DNA from: Chara braunii
Lineage: Eukaryota > Streptophyta > Charophyceae > Charales > Characeae
Length of the DNA stretch: 40,423 bases
NCBI GenBank assembly: GCA_003427395.1
Contig: BFEA01000329.1
Coordinates: forward strand, 854,030-894,452
Direction of reading: 5' to 3'
Below are positions 1 to 11,179 of this stretch, one piece after another; the first letter of the stretch is position 1, and every line of letters begins with the position of its first letter. The notes beneath the pieces were generated by a model that saw nothing but the letters and a program-made list of their open reading frames with translations, was not told the origin of the DNA and made no database searches. The position numbers and the translations under genes were made by a program.

Positions 1-1824
1 CTACTCGGTTGCAATCGCAGAGGTGGACCAACCGAGGGCGTTTCTCGTTCGCTGTAGCATAGGGGGTACACGCGGTAATACGCCTATCGGACCCGCACGC
101 GAACCGACATCTTGGGGGGCTGGAGTCCCAAGCGCGGCCCGACGTCGGTCGACTAGGACGCATCCCACACACCACGCGCACACCACCTTACGAACACAAT
201 AATAAAACACACGCACACACACATACGAAACGACACAACGCAAACAACGCGACAACGCTCCTAGCCCCTCCATAGCCAACCCATAACTTCCCGATGCATA
301 AATCAGATAGACGTCGCACGAGACACATGTCCACTCGCAATGCAAACGCACGCACGCGGTCGCAGTGATGGCGTACTATGTAGTACCCATACTCATGCGG
401 TCCTCGTTACTCTCGAGGGTCGCATTCGACACTCAAGTGTCGGCTGACACGCGCCTTGAGGGTTAATCTCTCGACGCTAGACAACCGCTGTGCGCGGTTG
501 AAGACCACACCCTCTTTTGCACCCTGTGCAGAGGGGTTGAGTAGACAACTTTAAGCTGTCGTGGCGGTCGAACATCAAGGGGTTTGACTTTGACGGCCGC
601 CACGGACTATAACGTCCAACCATGAAAACACAAAAAAAAGAGACTCACTCCGACCCCCATTAGCTAATAATCCTCTAAAATGGAAAGGGGGTGGATAAGC
701 CCAAACAACGCGCGCGCGGAGGAGGTCTGGTATCCTATCCATAGGCTACCCGGCGTCCGGGATAATGAGGTCCGTGCACGGACCCCCAAAGGCTGACCGG
801 AGCTAGTCCTCCGCCCATGTGCCGCTTCATGCTACCAAGACCCCAAGTTTAGTGGTCGTGTCGCGCTCATGATCTCGCCGCCTGACCCATAACTCTTTTA
901 GTGCGGGATGCGACGAGTGTCGCGCGCGAACTTAGTATAAGATCGCGAGGGCGCTGGACCTACACACACTATCTCACTATGCAGTTCTACGCGAGTAGCC
1001 ACGATGACAGCGCATTGTGTAGTGCCCACACCCAAATGGCCTATTCTGAGCCAAGGGGTCACCTTTCGACGCTCAGGCGTTGGCTGAAGCGCGATCCAAT
1101 GAGGGTAATTCCTTTAGCGCGCGTAAAACCGGCCTGAGGGTTTTTCCGTCTCCAGCACCCTGAGGTGTCCCAACGGGTGCGGGGCAAGACGACCCCTAGG
1201 GCAGGAGGGAGTTTGAAGCGGTGGTGAGTTGTCTGGCGCATCACCAGCAACACGCTGACCCTTCCGCCCGAAACTTTATCGTTCCACCAAGATAAATCGC
1301 AACGAGGAAAAGAAACAACAATTTGAGAGGGATATCCCCTCCCTTCTATTCACCCCACCCTTCAACTGACCCTTAGTACGCGGGCACTTCAGGCCACGCT
1401 AGCTCCACACGTAGGTACACATGCGCAGGCACATATATATATACATGCACAAGGGGAATAATTATCTGACGATCCCTTCTCACAGTCATAGTGGGCCTCC
1501 TCCTAGCCATACATATATATGTGATCGCAAGGCAGCCCAACCAAAACCCCAAGTCTTTCAACATACCTGCAATCACATCAAAAGTCATACAAGAGTCCAC
1601 ACACTACGCGAAGTCAACTCCAACCAGTTCCTATACTCATATCCCTCACTTTAGCCATGCAAACCCCAACTTCCAGCCAACCAACCTCAATTAAAATTCT
1701 CAGTACCTTTGTTAAATGGCCATTCAATAAAAGTCCGGGTGAAACCCTTAGCAAACAAAAAAAGATCATCAGGGCTAAAGCCTTTTAGGTTGAGTATGGG
1801 GAGCGAGTAGGAATTGAGTCGTGA

Positions 1825-1947
1825 GCCGACGAATCGGCAACCGACCTGTTATCAGTGATAACAGATGATGATCCTTGCAGGATCAAACTCAACTAGCCCA
1901 AGTCCTGAATCGAATGTCCAAGAAAGACCTGTACCGTAAGACAGGTC
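1825..1947. repeat. Cluster of short palindromes (diverged LTR)
   Basis: Four hairpins in 123 bases: GCCGA with TCGGC (about 1826-1839); a perfect 19-base palindrome CTGTTATCAGTGATAACAG (1846-1864); GATCCT with AGGATC (1870-1884); GACCTGT with ACAGGTC (1926-1947). The same series occurs in the 5' LTR at 25050-25173 with small changes. Confidence 0.75.
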
Positions 1948-2149
1948 AATGCCCAACCTAAATCATCAGCATACGGGGGATGACCCTCCATAGCACATTC
2001 TCACCCAAGTTACCTACCAACTAAATCAAAATCTACCCCTAAGCCAGTGCCCAAACAAAGGTGGACTAACGGCAGGATCTCCCCTATTCAGGGTGGATCG
2101 CCACAATCACCATCTGTCAGAATATAATCTGATTCCTCTAAATCAAAAA

Positions 2150-2480
2150 AAAATCGGCAGCGCTTCCCGTAGGAAAAGTGGCTTTTCATAATTTATATCA
2201 GCCCGAATACGAGAACAGAAATAGTCTTTGACTTTTCAAAGTCCAATTTTGTCTAACTCCCTGAATTAGCAAAAATTTGGGCAGTACTCTCTTTTGAAAA
2301 AAAGACTTTCCAGATTTTTACTAAGCCATACATGAGTTTTAGACAGGTTGAACTTTAAGAAGTCAAGAATTGACTAACTCCCCGGATTTGTAGAAATTTC
2401 GGCAGCGCTTCCCGTAGAGAAAGTGGCTTACCAAATTTTATACAAAGCCAAGTATAACAAAAGATCCCAGAAAATGCGAG
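2150..2480. repeat. About 122-bp tandem repeat, three copies (diverged LTR)
   Basis: Homologous to 25340-26050 with half the copy number. GGCAGC-type cores lie near 2157, 2280 and 2401, with hairpin arms such as TTCC with GGAA. Confidence 0.75.
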
Positions 2481-2724
2481 AATCGATCTAAGTAAGAAAA
2501 ACTTAGCAGGAATTGACCTAACTCCTATCGCTCTAGCACGAGGCGAGCCTCTAAAGCAACTACCTATCAACCTGACACTCAAACCAAGTAGTAGCCTCAC
2601 TCAGCCTCATGCAGGCCAAACCACAAAGGTAAGTACTCTCGCCACCCCAAGTCAATCTTTGCAAACAATAGTTCGTAACTCCTCAATGCTTTATCTCCTT
2701 ATACCCAGCTTACATAGGGCATAA

Positions 2725-3611
2725 AGTCAAGCCGTCCAATCTTATGGAACTTGCCTGACTCAGTCATTGAGTATACACGAACAGGTTGCACAACTACTCC
2801 CCTCTTCTTTTTGGGCATACGACTTGGCCGTTCATCTTAGAACAAGGCTTTGTCGCCCAAAACTGTTTAATATCCAACTTATATATACCTCTCTGAGCTT
2901 GATGTTCAAAAGCTGGGCATAGGACCGAGCCGTTCATCTTAGAACAAGGTATGGCCTGCCCAGGGTTACCTTCAATTGTACTCTTAGTTATACTCTCTTC
3001 ATTTTATGATAAGCTAAAGTCAGGCCGTCCAATCTTATGGAACCCATGCATGGCTAGCCTATTCATAGATAGGATAGTATAAAATATAATCAAAATTTAA
3101 CCTTTTGGGTTCCAGCATGTGCGAGGCATTGGGCCAGACCGTCCAATCTTATNGAACATATCTGGTCCTTTGCCAGGTTCGTTTCTCTCTGATCCACTGT
3201 GTATGGCATGAGTCCAAGGCCGTGCAATCTTATGGACACGCCCTGCCCTCAGCACGAATTACCCCCTCAGAATGAAACAGGAAGGGGCTGAGCCNTCCAA
3301 TCTTATNGACTTGCTCAGACCTCCTNGATCAAGAACAAAAGAAATAGAACAAACCCCAATCAAACATGGCAACCAAACCCTCCAATCTTATGGTACAGGT
3401 TTAACCCCTGAAAAGTCAACCACAGTCAAACCCCCACAATTCAGAGCAGTCAGACCGTCCAATCTTATGGAACTGGTTTGACTCTCCAAGCGATTCAAAA
3501 ATAAACACAGCGGTCACGCCGTCCAATCTTGTGGAGCTGGTCTGACCCTCTATGCCATTCAGAAATAAACAGAGCGGTCAGGCCGTCCAATCTTATGGAA
3601 CCGGTCTGACC
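2725..3611. repeat. Hairpin array, loop ATCTTA (diverged LTR)
   Basis: Eleven imperfect inverted repeats, each centred on loop ATCTTA (one ATCTTG). Positions: 2725-2760, 2821-2853, 2912-2963, 3011-3060, 3131-3168, 3205-3247, 3288-3318, 3375-3402, 3449-3482, 3512-3547, 3576-3611. The inner stem is usually TCCA with TGGA, or TTC with GAA at the second and third. Outer stems differ from unit to unit yet pair: GCTGGGCA with TGCCCAG; CCAGA with TCTGG; CTGAGC with GCTCAG; AAACC with GGTTT; GTCAGACC with GGTTTGAC; GGTCAG with CTGACC. Three of the four isolated N bases here fall in the inner stem or beside it (3153, 3295, 3307). Confidence 0.85.
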
Positions 3612-4868
3612 CCAGAGGACCCATTCAGGCTCAGGCAAGATCACCTTTCGCCCACCCTTCCCCCAGATGCAACCCATTGTGTTTACAATCTACATTCAGG
3701 CAATCAACAAAACTGAAGTTGAAATTGCACACACATTCCTTTGTTTAATCTGAGTTGTGTCCTGCCAGTGAAACCAAGGTCAAAGTAGGGGTGCATGCAG
3801 TATACTCAGTCAACACATAGAGAGAAGTACTTATATGGGCTATAACAGGATATATAAGGGGGGAGCAATGGTTACCTCTCAGTTCCCTGCCTCCAGGACT
3901 CCTCCTGAGTCCCGGCAGAGCTCCCGCAATCGATGGGGCGAACCTCCCACAGAGGCTTTGGCACGGATTACTGGTTGCAATCCCGCCTGCCGCCTTCCTC
4001 TCAAAACCAATAGACTAGACTTAGAGTGAGAAAGGGCAGAAGGAGAAAGTCTTAGACTCTCAGATCCCAGGAGGGTGCTCTCAGACTCGCAAGAGAGGGC
4101 CTCGTTATCTTCAATCACCTGAGGGCCCCACAATGGCAGCCAAGTCTGCGCAGCTTGGTCAAACCTCCGAAGTCAGATTGTCGAAATGTTGTCCCTCTAA
4201 CTCCCTCCCCGATCACAGCACTATCTCCCTTCCTTCAACAAGCCAGTTACGTCCTCCAAACCTCAATGCCTTCTCTTTCTGACCAAACCCCCACCACGCC
4301 GCAGGATGCAATGGCTATCAACCGGCCGGCTGTGGCATGCAATAAGGTGCTGCAGCCAACAATGGTGGCGACAACATCTCAGCGATCAGTGCTAGCCTTC
4401 ACACAATAGGTCAAACGCAGTCCGCGCCCCGGCACTAACTACAGTGCCCGCTACACAGGCTTGTGGCGGACCGCAACCAACCGCGCCAACGTAGCATCTG
4501 GGACAAACCTGGAAGGCCTGTAGTATGAAATAGCAGGGAACACAGCAGTACAGCAAGCATATGATGGTCTGCACAGTCGTACAGGAAAACACAGCAGTGG
4601 CCTGGCCGGTTGGGTCGGATCACTCAGTACACGGCCATCCTGGCGGTCAGGTACGTGTTGCTTTTCTCCCCCTCTCATGCATACGGCCAAACCCAGCGTG
4701 ACTCGTCCTCCTCCTCTGGCACTTACTGTTTGCTCTTACCTTGCCCAACTTCAAACCTCCACACTCTGGCACAATCTTTGATTCGGGTTCGCGAGGGCCC
4801 GTTGATCAGGACATCGCAGCGAACAAAGTGATAAGTACAGCGGGCGCTGCTACAAGAGGGGCTGCTGC

Positions 4869-4869
<1 letters not shown>

Positions 4870-4935
<66 letters not shown>
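4870..4935. repeat. (GA)n microsatellite
   Basis: Sixty-six bases of GA dinucleotide repeats with one interruption (GATAGA), inside the diverged LTR. Confidence 0.95.
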
Positions 4936-6267
4936 CATTTCGACGTTAAGTTGGGCAATGCCCTGGCCATCAGGTGAGTTTCCATCTTCGTGGCTGCCCT
5001 CGCGCTACTTCCCCGGACAGGCCAAGCAAGCATCGGATGAATCTTCTGCAAAAACACAGGTAGGTACATGCCCTTTTTCCCTACCTCTTCTTCCCGCTCC
5101 CCCGTTTCTCCCCAACTTCGAATCTAGCACTCTAACTTCAGTTCTAACAACGCTATCCAACTCGCTCGGCTTGGAATCCCCTGTAACATAATTTCCCCCG
5201 CCCGTTTTCACCCAAAGACAAGCAAGCTCCGTGTTTCCCCACCTCGCCCGGCTCGCCATCTTCCCTTCGTGCGCATTCAGCGCACCGACTTTCCCTACTA
5301 ACTCCCAACCTGCTAACTCTATACTAATTCTAACTTCACATCCCGAGTCGCCTCCTCCAAGATCCCTATCTCAACCTTCACTTCACCCGATTCCGTAAAG
5401 AGTCGGGTATGAGATCACTTTTTCGTTTTCCTGGCCATATCCACTCCTCCCCGACATCACCGCGCGACCGTTTTCTCCTCTCTCTCTTTCTCTACTAACT
5501 CACAACTAAATCTACCTACGGATTCGGGGTCGCACGCCCTCAAAACCCCTATCTACAACCTTTCCCCACCCGTTTTCATCAAGAAACGGGTGAGATCAAT
5601 ATTTTTCCCCCTCACCTCTTCGTCGCTCCCGTGCAACTCATTTTCTCTCCACTCCCTTTCTACTCACTCTCCTCCCAACCCGACCTCACGAACAAATTCG
5701 CTCGGGGCCAAAACCCCAGGACCGCCTCTTTCCTCGTCCGATTCCGACAAGGGTCGGGCGAGTTAAGCTTTTTCTTTTGCGCCACCTCGCTTCCTCCATA
5801 GCCCCCTTTTTGCGGATGAATCCGGTGCAGAAAAGCGACTGGATTCATTCCCCCTGTTAATCCCCCCTCCGACTTTTTCTCTGCTGCTGCCCGTCGCCCT
5901 TCGGTACCGCGCCTCGCCCTTCGGTACCGCGCCTCGCCCTTCTGCTCGTTGCTGTGCAGCGCTGCCCGCTCGGCCCCGCTGCCTGTTCCAGAATTCGTTC
6001 CGACACTACCTCCCCCGCATATATTTCGTTCGTTTTCCTTCCGTCTGCTGCTAGCGCAGCTACCCACAACGCCCGATCCCGCAACTCCTAGAGACCGCGA
6101 CCAGGAAATTCAGCGCCTCTTGCGCCTCCTGTTTTATGCGTGTTGTCTTTGCGCAGGCCGTGCTAATCTTCCCTGTATCGTTCCAATTTTAACGGATGTC
6201 CCGAAGGACTCTTCCCAACGGGAGGCACCTCACGGTGCTGCCAGCGCCTGATCGGGCCCAAAGCAAA

Positions 6268-6332
6268 GCCAATTGGGCTCGAGCTCAGGCCTGTAATTTC
6301 AACAGTTCTTGGGTGCACCGCTGAGCTAGGCC
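6268..6332 (-). repeat. tRNA-like/SINE-like segment in the diverged LTR
   Basis: Minus strand: CCTAGCTCAGCGGTGCACC is an even better A-box match than the other copies. AGCTCGAGCCC gives the B-box-like part. Its anticodon-like stem is CCAA with TTG where the other copies have CCAC with GTGG, a compensating change. Confidence 0.4.
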
Positions 6333-7331
6333 CATAGGCCCTAGAAGTAACTACGGCCCCGCGTCCCACCCACGGCACTGAGCCTCAAGGCAAACGGGAC
6401 GTGGCTTCGGTGCAGCCACGAAAATAATTTGTAATTGCACTTCAGGCAACCCAGCGAATACAACACACTCCCACGCGACCTCGCCGGACCCGAAACGTAG
6501 GTTATATACGTTCAGCATTAACGGCCCCTTTCCCCTCAAGTACATTTTACAGACCCAATCCTCGATCATGCTGCATTTTCTTCATGGCGACACGGCAACA
6601 AGTGCTCTCACCGGCATCCTAAACCCACGAACCCGTCGGACGGGGCGCGCACTCAAGGCCCCTTACCGTCGTGACGACCATCCAATCCGGCGTCACGTCG
6701 GAATCAAGAAGTCGTTGGGATATATAAAAAAATAATAATAAAAATATGGCACTAGGACATCGCTGATGGCAAAACAAAGGGGAGTAGCCCCACCGGGTCT
6801 CCGACCCCCTCAGTCCCCTCGCGCTGCTTTGATGCTCCCGTGCCGCCACCACTCAATCTTGATCCTTGAACCTTTTTTATGAAAGTGGGACGTCGTAACC
6901 ACTAATGCTAGGCCCAATTCTGGGTTCGGCTCTAACGGACGCCTAATTAAACAGACACCGCGCAACACGTGGGCCTATTGAAAACACTCCAAGGCCACCT
7001 CGTTGTCGATATCGTCCTCCGCACGCACGCACGAGTCGCCGGTGTGTAGCTTAGTCAACGAGACATAATCCCTCTAATCCCTATTTAATCAGGAGACAAC
7101 GAAATTCTGGTCGGCGAACATGCCGACCCTTTAATCATCAATAATTAAAAGATCACGCGTGCCTCAAAAATCCGCGTGCCCACACACTCTCTATTCTAGT
7201 CAACCATCCAGCCAGCATAAATCACAGACGCATCCTCGCCTAGCGCGGTGTACCCAAACTCTAACCCAGACTATTCTCTGTCACTTGCAAAACCCAGGGA
7301 GGATACCCTTGTACGGGTTTTCGCACCGACA

Positions 7332-7364
7332 CTGGTTCTCCCCAAACTTATGGGGAGATCCCAG
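7332..7364. repeat. Single hairpin unit at the truncated 3' LTR edge
   Basis: CTCCCCA, loop AACTTA, TGGGGAG, matching the unit at 27118-27150. The truncation point of this LTR falls exactly at the first base of the unit. Confidence 0.8.
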
Positions 7365-10150
7365 CCTTCAGAGTAACCAAACCCCCTAATCGCGGATGGG
7401 CGTGTCATTCCTTTACTAAGTCTGGTTCAATCTCCTGAAGTCAAACAAAAGATAAGATAGGGCTGCACACCATATATTCAGTCAGAGATGCATCAGGTAG
7501 TACAAATAGGGGCTATAGGGTGGGTGTATAGAGGGAAACGCAAAGGTTACCTGTCCATTCCCTGCCTCCAGAGCCTCGCCTAGGCTCCGGCAGAGCTCCC
7601 GCAATCGGTGGGTGGACTCCCGACAGAGTCTCGATGCGGTCCTACGGGCTGCAATCCCGCCTCCCGCCTTCCCCTCAGAACAAGATCAGACTTAGACTTA
7701 GAAAGGTAGAAAGAGAGGTTTTGAGACTCACTAGAGAGGGCCTTGATATCTTGATTCGCTTAAGGGCCCCGCAATGGCGGCCAAGGACGTGGCAGCTTGG
7801 TCAATGCTGCAGTCAGAATGTCAAAGTCCACTCTCTGCTGACCTCCCAACCGTCGCATCAGCCTCCATTCCCAAACTCAGTTACTTCCCAAAGCCCGTCT
7901 GTCATGGCCCTACAAGCTGCAATAGCCAGCAACAACCGCTGCGGTATGCAATAGCACGCAGCAACCAACAAAAGGCACCAGCAATATCCCCGCAGTTGGT
8001 CACAACCGGCGGACAATTGAGCGTAGTAGCTGCATACAGTCCACAGCGACAGTCCAATGCAGTCTGCTGCCACAGTGCACCGCAACAACGGTTTGGGCAC
8101 AATCCGCGGTAACCCGTACAGACACAACAGCTGCTGTGGCACACCCGAAGTACCCACTACTACACTTCAGACTGTAGCGCCTCACCACGTACTAAGCTAG
8201 GGAGTCACCCCATCAGGCACTCAGCACCAGCTACAAGCGGCACTGACACCCCACATCGACCGACCCTTACCTCGGATGTGCAAGACTTGGTGGTTGGCAG
8301 GGCCCCGGCCCGTCCCTTTCTCTACTCAAGCTCCATCAATCTAGCACCTGGCCTTGCCCTTTGGCCAGGTCCAATCCACAGTGAGCGAGGGAGTCGCGTG
8401 CTACCACGGGAGGGGGCAGGCCGACCACCCCAGGAGTGGAACGGTGGCGCTTACTGCTGCAGTCGAACGACGGTCCGGGGTGACAGCAGAGCCTTATCCA
8501 GGGCGACCGTACGAAAAATAAATGGAAAAGCACTCCTTTAGTGACCGGAAAAAAAAAAACAGCAAAGCAAAGGTCAGAAAAAGAAAGGCAAAATAGGGAA
8601 ACTACCCAAAGTGAACCTTCCGTACGAACGTGGATAGGTGCGCCCGCTTTTACCACACTACTTTTCTCCCTTACTTCCCACCTTCCTCCGCGAAGTAAGT
8701 CTCCTTTCTAACTACTCTCCCACTAACTATCCCTCTGCTAAAACTAACATCAAAATCGAATGCGCCCTGCTTCAACCGCCCCCCCCGATGACCTGTCTCC
8801 CCGCCTGATTCCGTTAAGGATCGGGTGAGCTACACTTTGCTGACTGCGTCGGGCTCGTCATCCGCTATCTCCGTCATACTTCTGCGCATCCTCCTTTCCT
8901 CTACCACTGAACCTACTAACCCATCATCGAATCTAACATTCCCATCGTGTTCGCAATGATCAAGAACCCCGGATTAGCATGTCTTCTCGCTCGATTTCGT
9001 TCGAAAACGAGTGAGATGTGCGTTTCTCACTCCCCATCTCCTTCGCTTCTGCCATAGTCGCGCGCACTCAGCTTCTCAACTAACACTCCTTGTATTGATC
9101 TAGCAATCAAACTGACTACTGATCTGGAGTCGCCCTACTCCAACACCCCGATTCCGACGTTCGGTTCGCCCGATCTCATTATGAAACGGGTATGAACTCG
9201 AATCTCCTACTCCCCACCTTCTTTCCTTACCGCCATCTCTCGCGCACGGCCTTCCTTCCCAACCTTCTAATCTACCCTTCCTATGCAAAACCCGACTTCA
9301 CCATGTGGTCCGCCATGGTCAATAGCCCCCGGAGCCGTCTCCTACTCTCCCGAAGCAAGGAGGGACCGTGGGCGCTCCTCCTCCTCCTCTACGCCTTAGC
9401 CCGCCAGTCGGCCATCCCCCGCTTTCCGACATGCACGTACCTGGCGCGATTCGTCGGTCGGGTCCGTCCGCTCTCTCCCTCCCTGCAACCCGTTGTATCT
9501 CTACGATCTGCTGCTTAGTGCAGCCCCGCCAGCCCACTATGTCGCACGCGCGTGCATCTGGCACGGTCCCTGGACCGGGTTCGCCCGCCTCGTACTATCT
9601 ACCCTCCGCTATGCTGCCTCCTTCCTCCACCACGCCCGGTTTCTTTCTCCACCTCTCCTCGTTGTCGCCAACCCGCACTCCAGCGCACCTCGACAAGGTA
9701 ATGCGGCCACATCCGAAACACACTCCCGACGGAACTCCAACAGGTCAAAACGAAAAAAAAGAGCAGGGAGGTCGCCCCACTTTATACACCTCAGCCTGGC
9801 GCGGGGGGGGGTGTGCTAATCCTCTTTTGTCATTCCGGTTCGTCGGACGTCCCGAAGGCCCTTGCGCGGCTGGCATAGCATGCCGCCTCCAGGCGGATCG
9901 GCCGCCAGGACGACCCAGTCGGCCCGCCGGTCCTCCTTCTTTCCCTTTATCACGCCTGTATCCGCCCTTCTCCCTCGTCCGGGTTCACTCCCGGACTTAC
10001 GAGAGCTATGCAACGGCCGAACTGGCCACTCCACACCTCTGCGCTTGGTCGCACGACCCTGTGGCACCCTGGCGGGGCGACTGTAACCCCTGCCCTCGGC
10101 ACTACCCAAGTGGGCACCCCCTTGGCCATCGCTCCATACCCCAGTCCCGC

Positions 10151-10212
10151 CATCCGAGTTCAAACGCGGGTTTGTATTTCCACAGCGCGTGGGTGTACCA
10201 CTGAGGTAGGCC
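10151..10212 (-). repeat. tRNA-like/SINE-like segment in the 3' LTR
   Basis: Minus strand: CCTACCTCAGTGGTACACC resembles a pol III A box, followed by a short stem (CCAC with GTGG). GCGTTTGAACTCGG then resembles a B box. Spacing fits a tRNA-derived promoter. Homologous segments lie at 30159-30220 and 6268-6332. Confidence 0.4.
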
Positions 10213-11179
10213 CTTGGATCCTACTTCATGTCCACTGTGTCGCGTCCTAAATCAAACGGGCGCGGTCAGGGTAGCCCCCGCGCAGCCACGAATCACAGCC
10301 GGCAATCGTATTGTAGGCAATCCCGCGACTACAACATACCCCCTGCGCGATTTCGCGTCCACCTACGGGTGTGAGATAAATAATACTAGTATTAAAACTT
10401 CGAAATAAATAATATATATATATACATATATACGGACATATAAGGACCGCAAAGCACGTGGTAACCAAGCGAAAGCTGCGGCCCCCGTGGTAACAAAAGG
10501 CGAGGGGGTTAGTCCTACCGGCCCATCAACCCCTCAAGCCTTTCCGCCGCGCTCCTCCGCTCCCTTGTCGCATGCCGTTGGCCTCGATCCCTGTGCCTGC
10601 TGCGTACCAGCCCGGTGCTGTAACCTATAGGGTTAAACCCAAGCCTGGTACCAATGGCCTCGACCCTCCTGGTAAAGGGGTGGCCTACGGCCTTTGGGCC
10701 AAGGAAACAGCTCCACACCACTTCTCGGCCCGCATTTGCACGAAAGACCACCGAAAAAGGTCTGCGCCGGCCTACCTGCCGTGCCGCGACTGCCCTTCCT
10801 TAATTGAATCCATCAGGCCCCATCATCTGGATTCCGCGTGCGTCTACACCGGCCCACTGAACTGCCCACCGTACCCCGTGGAACCAGAAAACAACGCACT
10901 CCTAGTTAGTCAGCTTAATCAAAACAAACAATTTGTTATAACGAAGCACGCCGACCGAAATTCACGTCGCGTCTTTTATTGCGATCAAAGAGAGAAAAAT
11001 CACGCGCGTCTCGAACCTGCGCGCCCACACACTCTCTAGTCTGACCACGCTATTTAGTTAACGTAGCCCTCCAATATTGCTGCGTCTCACGCAGCATACT
11101 TAAACTTTTAGACTCAGCTTATTTTTTGTCACTTACAAAAACCAAGGCGGATACCCTTGTAAGGGTATTCGCTCCGACA

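Larger units (their letters stand above)
1..7331 (-). repeat. Diverged LTR of a second element, cut by the window edge
   Basis: Homologous along its length to 23329-31193 and ends CACCGACA at 7331, the same terminus as the other two LTRs. About 445 bases of its left end should lie before the window. Similarity to the 5' LTR is high at 1-700 but falls to perhaps 70-75% at 1380-1800, and its tandem arrays differ in copy number. It is therefore another subfamily member, not the partner LTR. Because the minus-strand orientation matches, it is the 5' LTR of an element lying to the left, or a solo LTR. It contains a (GA)n tract at 4870-4935, hairpins at 2725-3611, and a tRNA-like segment at 6268-6332. 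Confidence 0.7.
7332..11179 (-). repeat. 3' LTR of the main element, truncated at the left
   Basis: Aligns base for base with 27118-31193 of the 5' LTR. It starts abruptly at a hairpin-array unit (7332-7364) and ends at CTCCGACA (11179). Identity by eye is about 94% at 7390-7670, visually complete from 9179 to about 10404, and about 95% at 10530-10710. The remaining 4-plus kb expected on the left is replaced by the end of a different LTR. No host gene is seen. Two overlapping open frames around 9192-10204 are repeated exactly at 29200-30212, but they have no protein-like composition. Confidence 0.8.

Noticed and set aside
1-351. Minus-strand open frame at the window start (116 codons)
   Set aside because: Cys/Val/Arg-rich reading of LTR sequence; the homologous stretch at 23330-23680 does not keep the frame.
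2725-3611. CRISPR-like array (regular repeats with variable spacers)
   Set aside because: Repeats are imperfect hairpins with irregular spacing in a eukaryotic LTR, with no cas genes.
9368-10204. A 278-codon open frame repeated exactly at 29376-30212
   Set aside because: Composition is Pro/Ser/Arg/His-rich and unlike a folded protein, overlapping frames on both strands are also open because the DNA is GC-rich, and the exact repeat reflects the identical LTR tract, not coding constraint. I saw no domain or motif.
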